Shown here: one piece after another, positions 8,692 through 18,060 of the stretch
How the letters are laid out: every line of letters begins with the position of its first letter
How positions within the stretch are numbered: the stretch's first letter is position 1
Assembly (NCBI RefSeq): GCF_006345815.1
Contig: NZ_VCIG01000043.1
Span: 166,801 to 230,800 of the forward strand
DNA from: Ochrobactrum sp. CGA5
GTDB taxonomy: Bacteria > Pseudomonadota > Alphaproteobacteria > Rhizobiales > Rhizobiaceae
Direction: 5' to 3'
Length of the DNA stretch: 64,000 nt
The notes under the pieces: generated by a model
What the model was told of the DNA's origin: nothing
Seen by the model: only the letters and a program-made list of their open reading frames with translations
The model's database searches: none
Made by a program: the position numbers and the translations under genes

Positions 8692-9797
8692 AGCCCCGTT
8701 CCTTTCGCGTCCAAGCGGACTTTCTGTCCTTCCTTCAACTCATTCGCACCGGCAATCGCAACGTAACTGCCGACTTCGACACCCCCGGCAACAAAACTGC
8801 CGCCGCGTCGTTCGATCACCTGCACATCGTGAAGGGAAACCGTCTGCTTGTGCGGGTCGATGACCCATATGCCAGTCTTGCCGTTTTCATCACGCAGGGC
8901 CTGGATTGGCATCGTCACATGGTTCTGTTCGGGTGCAGCCACCGCCGCCCGGATCGTAGCGCCGAGGCGAAAGCCTTCCGGCGGATTGTCGAGAGCAATT
9001 CGGACGCGCCGAGTGCGCGTCTGCGCATCTGCTTGGGGGGCAACCTCACGCACAGTCCCCTGTCCCGTGACTTTGGGATCAGCCTGAAGCTGTACGTTGA
9101 ATCGCGTGCCCTGCTCAAAATATTGCGTCATGCTGTCGGGAATATCGAGCACTGCTTCGCGAATATCGGGACGCGCGACTGTCATCACGGTTTGCCCGGC
9201 TGCAACCACCTGTCCAACTTCAGCATTCGTTGCCGAAATGACGCCATCATAATCTGGACGCAACACAGCATAGCTGCGTTGGTCTTGCGCCTTTTTCAGC
9301 CCCGCCTTAGCCTTTTCAAGCCCCGCCTCGGCACTGTCGCGGGCCTGCTTTGCCGCATCATAATCAGCTTGCGAGACATTGTTGCCTTTCAGCAGGATTC
9401 GCTGGCGCTCCTCGCTGGCAGACGCGTTGGCAAACTGTGCTTCAGCGCTCGCCAGATCCGCCCGCGCCGACTGAACCGCAAGGTCGAGATTGGATGGATC
9501 GACCATTGCAACCATCTCGTCCTTCTTCACGAGATCGCCTACCTGGACGGGTCGATTGATGATCCGCCCAAGCACACGAAACGCAAGATCGGTGGAATAA
9601 CGTGGCTCTATCGTACCTGCAAAGCCCGTCTGCGTTACAGGCTTCGGCTCAACCACCATGTACAGAACCGGGCGCACAACGTCCGTATCCGCTTGTTTGT
9701 CTTCTTCCTTGCCGCAAGCGCTCAACAGAACCGCCGCACCAAGTACGGCGACGCAGCCCATTGACCGGATCGCACGAAACTGGATTGCCGTTTTCAT
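8688..9797 (-). CDS. RND efflux periplasmic adaptor lipoprotein (second adaptor)
   Basis: A 369-residue membrane fusion protein. A lipobox LLSAC puts the lipidated Cys at residue 28. Next come a barrel-sandwich/lipoyl half (about 65-95), an alpha-helical hairpin rich in Ala/Gln/Glu (about 95-165), the second lipoyl half (YDGVISATNAEVGQVVAAGQ) and beta-barrel domains. It bridges the permease and an outer-membrane channel. It overlaps both neighbours by 4 bases. Unlike the first adaptor it is a predicted lipoprotein. Confidence 0.92.
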   Translation of the reverse strand: MKTAIQFRAIRSMGCVAVLGAAVLLSACGKEEDKQADTDVVRPVLYMVVEPKPVTQTGFAGTIEPRYSTDLAFRVLGRIINRPVQVGDLVKKDEMVAMVDPSNLDLAVQSARADLASAEAQFANASASEERQRILLKGNNVSQADYDAAKQARDSAEAGLEKAKAGLKKAQDQRSYAVLRPDYDGVISATNAEVGQVVAAGQTVMTVARPDIREAVLDIPDSMTQYFEQGTRFNVQLQADPKVTGQGTVREVAPQADAQTRTRRVRIALDNPPEGFRLGATIRAAVAAPEQNHVTMPIQALRDENGKTGIWVIDPHKQTVSLHDVQVIERRGGSFVAGGVEVGSYVAIAGANELKEGQKVRLDAKGTGL

Positions 9798-10957
9798 TTT
9801 GCAATCAGTCCTTCCTGTTCCTGCACGACATCAGCCGGTTCACCAGAGCGAAGCATCTGTGCGCCTTTCGTGACGATCAGCTCGCCCTCCTGCAGTCCGC
9901 CTTCAACGAGCAACCGCCCCTTTTCGTAGGCAAGCACCTTAATTGGAACCAGCGTTGCCACCTTGGAATCCTTCGAGAGCCTCCAGACAGCCGTGCGTCC
10001 TGAATCCGAAGTCATTGCGCTCCACGGCAGTACAACGACTTTCACGGAGTCCATATGAACCGTCCCCGTCACCGTGGCTCCGAGGGCCATCTGGGGTGGC
10101 GTTTGCGCTATTCCCACCTTCACTCGTACGGTGCCCGTCTGTGCATCCACTACCGGCGAAATTTCGCGGATTTTGCCTTCGGCGCTGATCGAAGGATCGG
10201 ACAGAAGCGCAATCGTTACGCCCATGCCGATCTTGGCATGATTGACCAGCGTTTCCTGCACATCGAAGATCGCGTCACGCGGGCCATCCTCGGCAATCGA
10301 AAACGCCGTCTGCGCTGCCTGTACGACCTGCCCGGCTTCGACATTGCGCGCGGTAATCACGCCTGAAACGGGTGCCTGTAATTCGGTGTAGGACAACTGG
10401 TCGCGCGCATCTTTGAGCTGGCTTTCGGCACTGGCAAGCGCACTTTGCGCCGTCTGCAAGTTCTGGTTTGCCTGATCGTAGGTACTGCGCGTCGTGAAGC
10501 CTTGTGCCAGCAAGGCCTTCTGCCGTGCAAAATTGGCCTGTGTTTGTACGAGTTGAGCCTGTGCGGCATCCTTGGTGGCTTGCGCTACGCGTAAATTGGC
10601 CTGCTGTTCGACGTCGTCGATACTGGCGAGGAGCTGCCCCTTTTCCACATGCTGGCCGATTTCAGCCACGCGGTGCACAACCTGACCGTTCAAACGGAAC
10701 GAAACATTGACGAGCGAACGTGCCGCTATCGCACCCGATAATGTCAATTTTGGCTGATAATCGCTGGCAACCGCTTTGATCACTGCCACCGGCACGACAT
10801 TGAGCTGGTCCGCCCGCACCTGAGAAATAAGGCCTGGCACAAGGAGCCCCAGACAGACAAGGAGTAAACCGGGATTTCCAAAACGGAAAGCGACGGGCTG
10901 CCTCGCAGCACGCTTGCGCCCATTTTGGAAGCCGTAAATAAATGATTTTACTGCCAT
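9794..10957 (-). CDS. RND efflux periplasmic adaptor (first adaptor)
   Basis: A 387-residue membrane fusion protein. Positively charged residues 1-25 lead into a hydrophobic segment (LLLVCLGLLVPGLISQVRA) that acts as a signal peptide or membrane anchor; no lipobox Cys follows. It has a lipoyl half (VSFRLNGQVVHRVAEIGQHV), a long Gln/Ala-rich hairpin (about 110-180) and a second lipoyl half (APVSGVITARNVEAGQVVQA). It is the promoter-proximal gene of a three-gene operon. Having two different adaptors with one permease suggests a mixed adaptor hexamer, as known for TriA-TriB. Confidence 0.9.
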   Translation of the reverse strand: MAVKSFIYGFQNGRKRAARQPVAFRFGNPGLLLVCLGLLVPGLISQVRADQLNVVPVAVIKAVASDYQPKLTLSGAIAARSLVNVSFRLNGQVVHRVAEIGQHVEKGQLLASIDDVEQQANLRVAQATKDAAQAQLVQTQANFARQKALLAQGFTTRSTYDQANQNLQTAQSALASAESQLKDARDQLSYTELQAPVSGVITARNVEAGQVVQAAQTAFSIAEDGPRDAIFDVQETLVNHAKIGMGVTIALLSDPSISAEGKIREISPVVDAQTGTVRVKVGIAQTPPQMALGATVTGTVHMDSVKVVVLPWSAMTSDSGRTAVWRLSKDSKVATLVPIKVLAYEKGRLLVEGGLQEGELIVTKGAQMLRSGEPADVVQEQEGLIAK

Positions 10958-11179
10958 TTACGCGATTCTCACTGGTTCGATTGCGCTGAGAATGCAGCTA
11001 AAGCCATGCAGAGAAAAGCGGTATTGTAAAAGATATGGCATCATAGTTATCGCTGTTAAAATCTTTTCGAAAAAGGTTACACAAAATAATAGAAAGGCTT
11101 TGCTACTTATCGGAGCATTTATAATTAGGAATCAAGAATACGTTAATTCTCAAGACTATTGACCGTTGAGCACAGCCTT

Positions 11180-11476
11180 CTAGATCTTTGCCTCCTCGAC
11201 GAGCCTCTGTCCCGCGGCGTTCAATTCATAGCGGGTGCGTTGAGTGCGCGGGTCGCGTTGCCGGATCCGCACGTAACCATGATCTTGCCCGAGCACCGAA
11301 ATTTCCCGCAGTACCAGCGCATGCGCGACGCCAAACAATCGCGCAAAGCTTCGACTGTCTGACGCAATATCCAGCGCCAGTGCGGCGACAATGCCAGCTC
11401 CCAGTCCTGTAAGATCGCGGGACGCTGTCATGAGAGCTTCCACGAAGGCCATATATTCCACCTCGCCCTCATCCAT
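11180..11476 (-). CDS. Small winged-helix-like protein coupled to the molybdoprotein gene
   Basis: A 98-residue protein of unknown function. Its C-terminal half (RIRQRDPRTQRTRYELNAAGQRLVEEA) resembles the wing and final helix of MarR-type winged-helix proteins; the N-terminal half is helical and Ala-rich. ATG 11476 overlaps the stop of the molybdoprotein gene as TGATG, so the two are translated together; a GTG one codon earlier is possible. A regulator, chaperone or accessory role for the oxidoreductase is inferred from coupling only. Confidence 0.65.
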   Translation of the reverse strand: MDEGEVEYMAFVEALMTASRDLTGLGAGIVAALALDIASDSRSFARLFGVAHALVLREISVLGQDHGYVRIRQRDPRTQRTRYELNAAGQRLVEEAKI

Positions 11477-13788
11477 CACGCGACAGCCGATTTAAGAGGG
11501 CGGAATGATACGATCACCGATTTCGACGTCGGCGTGTAGCTTTCGTCACCTGAACTGGCGAGCGGCACGAGAACGTTCATTTCAGGATAGTAGCCTGCAA
11601 TACAACCGCGGGGGATGTCATAGGGTACAAAGCGGAAATCGCGGGCAATACGCTCCACGCCATCATCGAACTCGCCAACAATATCGGCCCGGTCACCCGC
11701 CTCTACCCCGATATCCGCCATATCGGCTGCGTTCATGAAGACGACCTGTCGTTCGCCATAAACGCCGCGATAGCGATCATCCATGCCATAGATGGTCGTG
11801 TTGTACTGATCGTGACTGCGAAATGTCTGCAGCACGTAACGCCCCGGCGTACCACGTGCCTGCTGATGTTCGACAGCTTCCGGCAGGGCACCCGTCCAGA
11901 ACGTAGCTTTTCCATTTGCCGTATTCCATTCCAGCTCGCGAGCGGAGTTACGCAAATGGAAACCGCGGGGAACCCGCACACGCTCATTGAAATCGTAAAA
12001 ATCCGGTAGCACACGGGCAATGTGGTTGCGGATAAGATCATAGTCATCGGCAAGCTCCAGCCAGTCGACCGGCTGCGGCCCAAGCGTCGCCTGCGCCATG
12101 CCTGCAATTATCGCCACTTCCGAACGCAAGTATGCAGATGCAGGTGGGTTGATGCCACCTGAACCGTGCACCATGCTCATGGAATCCTCCACTGTCACAA
12201 TCTGCGCCACACCTCTGGAGTTGAGGTCGATCTCGGTGCGGCCAAGGCAAGGCAGGATAAAGGAATCTTGTCCTGGCACCAGATGCGAGTGGTTGAGCTT
12301 GGTGGCGACATGGACCGTCAGGCGCTGGCCGGAAAGCGCTTTCGAGATAAGCGGACTATCCGGCGTGGCCCGCGCAAAATTGCCGCCAAGGCCGATAAAA
12401 GCCTGCGCCGACCCGTCGAGCATGGCGCCAATGGCACCCAGAACATTGTGTCCCGGCTTGCGCGGAGCTTCAAAGCCAAACTCCCTTTCCAAAGCATCAA
12501 GAAATGCGACTGGAGGCCGTTCATTGATGCCGACGGTACGATCGCCCTGCACGTTGGAATGGCCACGCACCGGACACAGCCCTGCGCCCGGCTTGCCAAT
12601 GTTACCGCGCAGCAGCATGAAATTCGTGATTTCGCGGATCGTGATAACGGAATGGCGATGCTGGGTGATCCCCATCGCCCAGGTGCAAATGACCCGGTCC
12701 GATTCCATGTAGATTTTTGCCGCACGCTCCAGCGACTGCCGGAGAAGTCCCGACTGGTCCTCGATTGCGTCCCATGGCGTTGCATCAACAGCCGCGCGAT
12801 AGGCCTCTAGTTCCGCCGTATGTGCACTGAGAAATTCGCGGTCAAGGATTGATGGCTTGCCTGCCGCGAGCGCCGCATCGTCTGCTGCAAAAACCGCTTT
12901 AGCCATGCCTCGAAAAGCGGCGAGATCACCACCGAGACGTGGCTGGAAATAGTCGCTCGCTATGGCTTCGCTGCCACCGTGCAGCATTTCAAGCTTGTTC
13001 TGCGGATCGGCGAAACGCTCCAGCCCGCGTTCACGGATCGGATTGAAAACGACAATGCGCGCGCCACGTTCAGCGGCACGACGCAGATCGCCCAGCATGC
13101 GTGGATGGTTGGTTCCCGGATTCTGGCCGACGACAAAAATCGCATCGGCCCTCTCGAAGTCTTCCAGCAGCACCGTGCCCTTGCCGACACCCACAGACTG
13201 CTTCAATGCGACGCCGCTTGCCTCGTGACACATATTGGAGCAGTCGGGGAAATTATTGGTCCCGTAGGCACGCACGAATAGCTGATAAAGAAACGCGGCC
13301 TCGTTCGAGGCGCGCCCCGACGTATAGAACTCAACCCGGTCAGGACTGTCGAAACTCTTGAGAATGTCACCGATGGTCTTGAACGCTTCATCCCATTCGA
13401 CGGCTTCATACTGATCGGTCGAAGCATTGTACCGCATCGGATGGGTCAGGCGGCCGGTATTTTCCAGATCGTAATCCGTCCAGCTACGCAATTGCGAAAC
13501 CGTATGTTCGCGGAAGAAGGCAGGCGTGGTGCGCCGGTCAGTTGCTTCCCAGGCGACCGCTTTCACGCCGTTTTCGCAAAATTCAAAGGAAGAGCCGTGT
13601 TCCGGATCACCCCAGGCGCAACCCGGACAATCGAACCCGTCAGGCTGGTTAGCCTTGAGAAGAGTGCGCGCGCCGGAAAGCGGAGCGCCGCTTGCAAGCA
13701 GTTGCTTGCCGCAGCTTTTCAACGCGCCCCAGCCGCCCGCTGCAGCGGATCGCTTGCCGATAAAACCGGTTTTGGTGGCCTTGCTCAT
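11476..13788 (-). CDS. FdhF/YdeP-family molybdopterin oxidoreductase
   Basis: A 770-residue cytoplasmic protein with the molybdopterin-binding fold of formate dehydrogenase H relatives. Cysteines in CPGC (54 and 57) and CENG (71) lie near the N terminus, where related enzymes bind an iron-sulfur cluster. Molybdopterin motifs include FVVGQNPGTNHPRM, a TWAMGITQHRHS segment and NVQGDRTVGI. No Tat signal is seen. The family includes E. coli YdeP, linked to acid resistance; the substrate is not established. GAGGG lies upstream of ATG 13788. Confidence 0.85.
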   Translation of the reverse strand: MSKATKTGFIGKRSAAAGGWGALKSCGKQLLASGAPLSGARTLLKANQPDGFDCPGCAWGDPEHGSSFEFCENGVKAVAWEATDRRTTPAFFREHTVSQLRSWTDYDLENTGRLTHPMRYNASTDQYEAVEWDEAFKTIGDILKSFDSPDRVEFYTSGRASNEAAFLYQLFVRAYGTNNFPDCSNMCHEASGVALKQSVGVGKGTVLLEDFERADAIFVVGQNPGTNHPRMLGDLRRAAERGARIVVFNPIRERGLERFADPQNKLEMLHGGSEAIASDYFQPRLGGDLAAFRGMAKAVFAADDAALAAGKPSILDREFLSAHTAELEAYRAAVDATPWDAIEDQSGLLRQSLERAAKIYMESDRVICTWAMGITQHRHSVITIREITNFMLLRGNIGKPGAGLCPVRGHSNVQGDRTVGINERPPVAFLDALEREFGFEAPRKPGHNVLGAIGAMLDGSAQAFIGLGGNFARATPDSPLISKALSGQRLTVHVATKLNHSHLVPGQDSFILPCLGRTEIDLNSRGVAQIVTVEDSMSMVHGSGGINPPASAYLRSEVAIIAGMAQATLGPQPVDWLELADDYDLIRNHIARVLPDFYDFNERVRVPRGFHLRNSARELEWNTANGKATFWTGALPEAVEHQQARGTPGRYVLQTFRSHDQYNTTIYGMDDRYRGVYGERQVVFMNAADMADIGVEAGDRADIVGEFDDGVERIARDFRFVPYDIPRGCIAGYYPEMNVLVPLASSGDESYTPTSKSVIVSFRPLKSAVA

Positions 13789-13992
13789 CCGTTACCCTCT
13801 AACCCAGTTGCTGGACCGCCTTCTTCGATTGACAAGAGATGCCGTGGGCGGGTGCCAATATCATAAGAGTAATTATCTGGTCCTTCAATTAACCGCGAGG
13901 CAATTGTTATTCGATACTTGTTCCCACTTGATTTCGGTCGCACGATCCGTCATGCGATTGGTCAAGAAAAATTACCACAAGGGGTGGGATAG
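13789..13992. promoter_or_regulatory. Divergent promoter region of the molybdoprotein and lldD genes
   Basis: This 204-base AT-richer gap must hold both promoters. A GGGGTGGGA ribosome site precedes lldD. A TGGTCCTTCAATTAACC stretch near 13880 faintly resembles GntR-type operators but is not a clear palindrome. I cannot place -35/-10 boxes with confidence. Confidence 0.4.
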
Positions 13993-15138
13993 ATGCCCAA
14001 CATCGTTGAAATCGCCGATCTGAAACGGCTTGCCCAGCGCCGCGTCCCCAAGATGTTCTTTGATTATGCGGATTCTGGCGCCTGGACCGAGTCGACCTAT
14101 CGCGCCAATGAAGACGACTTCAAGAAAATCAAATTGCGCCAGCGCGTCCTAGTCGACATGACAAACCGTTCGCTGGAAACAACGATGATCGGCGAAAGAG
14201 TGTCCATGCCGGTCGCTCTCGCCCCGACAGGCCTGACAGGTATGCAGCATGCTGACGGCGAAATGCTTGCCGCACAGGCAGCCGAAGCCTTCGGTGTTCC
14301 CTTCACCCTTTCGACCATGAGCATCTGCTCTATTGAAGATGTGGCGTCGGTGACAAAGAAGCCGTTCTGGTTCCAGCTCTACGTGATGAAGGACCGCGAC
14401 TTTGTGAAAAACCTGATTAGTCGCGCAAGGGCTGCCGGCTGCTCGGCACTGGTGCTGACGCTCGATCTCCAGATTCTCGGCCAGCGCCACAAGGATATTC
14501 GTAACGGCCTTTCCGCCCCACCCAAATTCACGCCGAAGCATATCTGGCAAATGGCGACCCGTCCCGCCTGGTGCCTTGGCATGATGGGCACACAGCGTCG
14601 CACGTTCCGCAACATTGCTGGTCACGCCAAGAATGTCACCGACCTTTCTTCCCTCTCCTCTTGGACGGCAGAGCAGTTCGATCCACAGCTCAACTGGAAC
14701 GACGTAGCCTGGATCAAGGAACAATGGGGTGGCAAACTCATCCTCAAAGGCATTCTCGATGCCGAAGACGCCAAGATGGCAGCAAAGTCAGGTGCAGACG
14801 CAATCATCGTGTCCAATCATGGTGGACGTCAGCTGGACGGTGCCCCTTCTTCGATCTCCATGCTGCAACCGATCGTTGACGCCGTCGGCGACAAGATCGA
14901 AGTGCACGTCGACGGCGGCATCCGCTCCGGTCAGGACGTACTTAAAGCGCGCGCGCTCGGCGCACAGGGTGTTTTCATCGGTCGTCCGTTCCTCTACGGC
15001 CTCGGCGCAATGGGCAAAGATGGTGTAACGCTGGCGCTGGAGATCATCCGTAAGGAACTGGATGTCACGATGGCGCTGTGCGGCAAGCGCAATATCAACG
15101 ATATCGACAAATCGATCATCCACTCCGTAAACTTTTAA
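13993..15138 (+). CDS. lldD: FMN-dependent L-lactate dehydrogenase
   Basis: A 381-residue enzyme of the alpha-hydroxy-acid oxidase family that oxidises L-lactate to pyruvate, passing electrons to the quinone pool at the inner membrane. Visible features are the N-terminal FDYADSGAWTE, APTGLTGMQHADGE, the FQLYVMKDR strand, TLDLQILGQRHKDIRNG, and the active-site SNHGGRQLDG with His276 and Arg279. The phosphate-binding VHVDGGIRSGQDVLKA and ALGAQGVFIGRPF follow. Length matches LldD. A hairpin follows the stop. Other 2-hydroxy acids such as glycolate or mandelate are possible substrates, but lactate is likeliest. Confidence 0.93.
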   Translation: MPNIVEIADLKRLAQRRVPKMFFDYADSGAWTESTYRANEDDFKKIKLRQRVLVDMTNRSLETTMIGERVSMPVALAPTGLTGMQHADGEMLAAQAAEAFGVPFTLSTMSICSIEDVASVTKKPFWFQLYVMKDRDFVKNLISRARAAGCSALVLTLDLQILGQRHKDIRNGLSAPPKFTPKHIWQMATRPAWCLGMMGTQRRTFRNIAGHAKNVTDLSSLSSWTAEQFDPQLNWNDVAWIKEQWGGKLILKGILDAEDAKMAAKSGADAIIVSNHGGRQLDGAPSSISMLQPIVDAVGDKIEVHVDGGIRSGQDVLKARALGAQGVFIGRPFLYGLGAMGKDGVTLALEIIRKELDVTMALCGKRNINDIDKSIIHSVNF

Positions 15139-15146
15139 GATTGAAT

Positions 15147-15169
15147 GGAGCCGGCCCCGCGTCGGCTCC
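15147..15169 (+). terminator. Hairpin after lldD
   Basis: GGAGCCG (15147-15153) pairs with CGGCTCC (15163-15169). The T-run is poor, so termination may be weak or factor-assisted. Confidence 0.55.
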
Positions 15170-15332
15170 TGTAGCTTAGCAATAACTGGAATACTATCGC
15201 GTTATACGCGAGTGGCGATGAACGGTGCATCGCAAGGTTACTAAAATAACCAAGTGTTAAACATATCTCTTTACCATGTCCGGCAATACGGTTTGTGGAC
15301 CGTTTTTCTGTTCGGATTTGGAGTGGGAACCG

Positions 15333-16190
15333 ATGAAGTGCACTGCCGCCATTACCATTGTAGCTGTCAGTCTGATGGCGGGATCAGGAGCGGCGTTTGC
15401 CGCTGATATAATTCCAGACGCTATTGTTGAACCATTGCCGGCACCGGTCAATTCCTCCGGCTGGTATATTCGTGGCGACCTCGGTTACAATTTCAAATCC
15501 AGCACAGACGGAGACTGGAGTTTTTGGAACCAGTTCGATCCGCCCTATCGCGGCATCGACGACACGCTGCGCTATGATGACTTCAACCTCAAGGCAGGCG
15601 CGACTTATGGCGTGGGCGTCGGTTACCGCTTCACCGATATGTTCCGTGCCGATGCAACGCTGGATTTCTTCCGCGCGGGCATCAACGGCCGTACTGCTTG
15701 TCCGAGCTATGTGAAATCCAGCAAGGGTTTCAACCCCGTCGAAGACAATTGCAATTATGAGGATTCATCTACGGCCAATATCTGGACGGCCATGGCCAAC
15801 GCCTATGTTGACCTGCCTCGTATGGGACCGGTTACGCCTTATCTCGGTGCCGGTCTCGGCGCTGCATATGTCAAGTATGACGACTGGAAAACTCATGAGG
15901 TCTGCGCAGGCTGCACCTATTCCAGTGAAAAGGATGGGCTGGATAGCTGGCGCTTCGCAATGGCTCTTATGGCCGGTGTCAGCTACGATCTGAGCGAGCA
16001 GCTCAAGCTTGATGTTGGCTATCGCTATATGCGCATCAACGGTGGCAAGGCCTACGGTTTCGACGCTGCCGACCGCAGTACCAATCCTTACGGGAGTGCC
16101 GAAGGACCGGGGGCCACCGGAACGCAGGCCAAGGACAATGGCTTCAATATGCATACGATTCGTGCCGGTCTCCGCTACGAATTCCGTTAA
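15333..16190 (+). CDS. Outer-membrane beta-barrel protein (Omp25/31-like)
   Basis: A 285-residue secreted protein. The signal peptide is MKCTAAITIVAVSLMAGSG... ending AFA, with cleavage before ADIIPDAI. The mature part has alternating amphipathic strands rich in Tyr and Gly (GWYIRGDLGYNFKS, GVGVGYRFTDMFRADATLDF, VDLPRMGPVTPYLGAGLGAAY, LKLDVGYRYMRING) and ends IRAGLRYEFR, close to the aromatic C-terminal signature of porin-like barrels. An eight-stranded barrel is likely. Four Cys in two extracellular-loop regions (CPSY..NCNY and CAGC) could form disulfides. ATG 15333 starts the signal peptide; an in-frame upstream ATG adds 19 unlikely residues. Confidence 0.85.
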   Translation: MKCTAAITIVAVSLMAGSGAAFAADIIPDAIVEPLPAPVNSSGWYIRGDLGYNFKSSTDGDWSFWNQFDPPYRGIDDTLRYDDFNLKAGATYGVGVGYRFTDMFRADATLDFFRAGINGRTACPSYVKSSKGFNPVEDNCNYEDSSTANIWTAMANAYVDLPRMGPVTPYLGAGLGAAYVKYDDWKTHEVCAGCTYSSEKDGLDSWRFAMALMAGVSYDLSEQLKLDVGYRYMRINGGKAYGFDAADRSTNPYGSAEGPGATGTQAKDNGFNMHTIRAGLRYEFR

Positions 16191-16209
16191 AGAACGCACG
16201 TCTGAATAG

Positions 16210-16236
16210 AAAAGCCCGGCTTTTGCCGGGCTTTTT
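16210..16236. terminator. Bidirectional terminator between the barrel gene and the Lrp gene
   Basis: AAAAGCCCGGC (16210-16220), TTTT loop, GCCGGGCTTTT (16225-16235). It lies between convergent genes with A and T runs on both sides, so it can serve both strands. Confidence 0.9.
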
Positions 16237-16240
16237 GCAT

Positions 16241-16708
16241 TTATCCACGTGAAGTGGGTGCTTTCGACAAGAGCACTGTGCGGATAGCGAAACTGGAATG
16301 AATGCGCGCGACACCGGGCAATCGCGACAGGATTTCCTTGTGAATGATCTCATAAGCCGCAGCATTTTCGGCTTCAACGCGCAGGATATAATCCGCATCG
16401 CCCGTCATGAGATAGCATTCCTGAACTTCCGGGTGCCGCCGGACCGCCTCCTCAAAACGGTTCAGGAATTCCTCCGTCTGCCGGTCGAGTGTAATGCGCA
16501 CGATGGCAACCAGCCGCTCGTCACCATCGGAAGAGCCTACGATGGCCGTGTAGCCACGAATAACGCCGCTTTCTTCCAATATTTGCACCCTTCGCAGACA
16601 GGCGGACTGGGAAAGACCGACTTCGCTGGCAAGATGGCTATTGGTCATACGCCCGTCCCGGCGCAGGCAGCGGATGATATTGCGGTCGATACTGTCGAGC
16701 GTCGGCAT
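16241..16708 (-). CDS. Lrp/AsnC-family regulator (DadR/AldR-like)
   Basis: A 155-residue regulator: N-terminal helix-turn-helix (about 4-60; MTNSHLASEVGLSQSACLRRVQ) and a C-terminal RAM ligand domain (about 70-145; EVQECYLMTGDADYILRV). It is divergent from alr-dadA, and Lrp proteins in that position normally activate D-alanine catabolism in response to alanine. ATG 16708 is used; a TTG two codons upstream is less likely. The intergenic ATATGC elements are likely binding sites. Confidence 0.9.
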   Translation of the reverse strand: MPTLDSIDRNIIRCLRRDGRMTNSHLASEVGLSQSACLRRVQILEESGVIRGYTAIVGSSDGDERLVAIVRITLDRQTEEFLNRFEEAVRRHPEVQECYLMTGDADYILRVEAENAAAYEIIHKEILSRLPGVARIHSSFAIRTVLLSKAPTSRG

Positions 16709-16731
16709 GAACAATCTTCAACTTGAGAGTT

Positions 16732-16812
16732 AAAATATGCGCAAGATATGCAGTAATTCGCATAATATGCGATAAATAGCAAAAACATTCGAATAGTCTT
16801 CGACTAATATGC
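16732..16812. promoter_or_regulatory. Candidate Lrp-type binding region between the regulator and alr
   Basis: ATATGC occurs at 16735, 16746, 16765 and 16807. TATGC, 8 bases, GCATA forms a perfect inverted repeat at 16747-16764. The surrounding DNA is AT-rich. Repeated short elements across a divergent promoter fit oligomeric Lrp binding; this is inferred. Confidence 0.5.
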
Positions 16813-16903
16813 CAAGAAGCTTCGGGAGGCAAACGATCCATATCGACAACGACCTTCCAAGCGTTCTCGCAGAGTGACGAGCAGTCTGGAAAGAACAGTG
16901 TAA

Positions 16904-18046
16904 ATGGTTGATATGTCGATGCAATTTTCACAGGATGAGCGCGATCTTGCCGCCGGTGGCCTATTGACCATCGACCTTTCGGCACTGCGTCACAATTATT
17001 CGGCCATTGCCCGCCATATAGCCCCCACCCGCGCCGCCGCCGTCGTCAAGGCAGATGCCTATGGGCTCGGGGCCAGCCGTGTTGCGCCTGCATTTTACGA
17101 TGCCGGTTGCCGCGATTTCTTCGTCGCTCATCTCGGCGAAGCCATTGCGCTGAAGCCGTATCTCCAGCCCGATGCAACGCTTTACGTCCTGAATGGTCTT
17201 CAGCCGGGAACGGAAGAAGCCTGTGCCCGCGAAGGCATTCTGCCGGTACTCAACTCGCTGGAACAGGTTGAAAACTGGGCGGCACTTGCCGCCAGACAAG
17301 GTAAGAAACTGCCTGCCCTGCTCCAGCTCGATACCGGCATGTCGCGCCTTGGCCTGTCACCGAAGGAATTTGAGCGCCTTCTCGCAAGCAACACACTTCT
17401 GGACAATATCGACATCAGGTTTGTCATCAGCCATCTGGCCAGCGGCGACGAGCCGGAAAATGCAGCAAATGCCCGTCAGCTCGCCAATATGAATGCGCTG
17501 CTCGCGCGTCTGCCAAAACTACCGGTTGCCTTCGCCAATTCGGGCGGCAGCTTCCTCGACAAAACCTATCATTTCGACCTCGCTCGCCCCGGCGTCGCGC
17601 TGTATGGCGTTGGACCCAAAAGCGAGATCGTTCCCGTCCTCACCCTTTCGGCGCGCGTCATTCAGGTGCGCGAGATCGACAAGGGGGCAGCGGTTGGCTA
17701 TGGCGGCACCTATATCGCCGAAGGTCCCATGCGCGTTGCAACAATTGCCGTCGGCTATGCCGATGGCTGGTTCCGCTCCCTCAGCAATAAAGGCGCAGCG
17801 TTCTTCGGCGACACGCGTCTGCCGATCATCGGTCGGGTGTCGATGGACTCGATTACGCTCGATGTCAGCGCTCTGCCGGAAGGCATACTGAAACTTGGCA
17901 GTCTTGTGGAGCTGATCGGTCCCCATCAACGTCTCGAAGATGTGGCACGCGACTGCGACACCATTCCCTATGAAATTCTGACTGCGCTCGGCAACCGTTA
18001 TGCACGTGTCTACGTGGAGAGCGGCGTGAGCGACATAAAAGCATAA
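16904..18046 (+). CDS. dadX: Alanine racemase (catabolic, DadX type)
   Basis: A 380-residue PLP enzyme interconverting L- and D-alanine. PLP-binding Lys49 is in [12 protein letters not shown], and the catalytic Tyr is in [12 protein letters not shown]. The beta-barrel domain includes [18 protein letters not shown] and the C-terminal beta domain includes [17 protein letters not shown] 16904 is used; ATG 16913 is possible. It is followed after 14 bases by dadA and controlled from a divergent Lrp gene, so its role is probably catabolic: converting L-alanine to the D isomer for oxidation. It would be called alr if it also supplies the cell wall. Confidence 0.92.
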   Translation: MVDMSMQFSQDERDLAAGGLLTIDLSALRHNYSAIARHIAPTRAAAVVKADAYGLGASRVAPAFYDAGCRDFFVAHLGEAIALKPYLQPDATLYVLNGLQPGTEEACAREGILPVLNSLEQVENWAALAARQGKKLPALLQLDTGMSRLGLSPKEFERLLASNTLLDNIDIRFVISHLASGDEPENAANARQLANMNALLARLPKLPVAFANSGGSFLDKTYHFDLARPGVALYGVGPKSEIVPVLTLSARVIQVREIDKGAAVGYGGTYIAEGPMRVATIAVGYADGWFRSLSNKGAAFFGDTRLPIIGRVSMDSITLDVSALPEGILKLGSLVELIGPHQRLEDVARDCDTIPYEILTALGNRYARVYVESGVSDIKA

Positions 18047-18060
18047 GACAAGAGGCGAAC

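Noticed and set aside
8829..9764. 311-codon open frame on the plus strand
   Set aside because: Antisense to a clear membrane fusion protein; no coding evidence.
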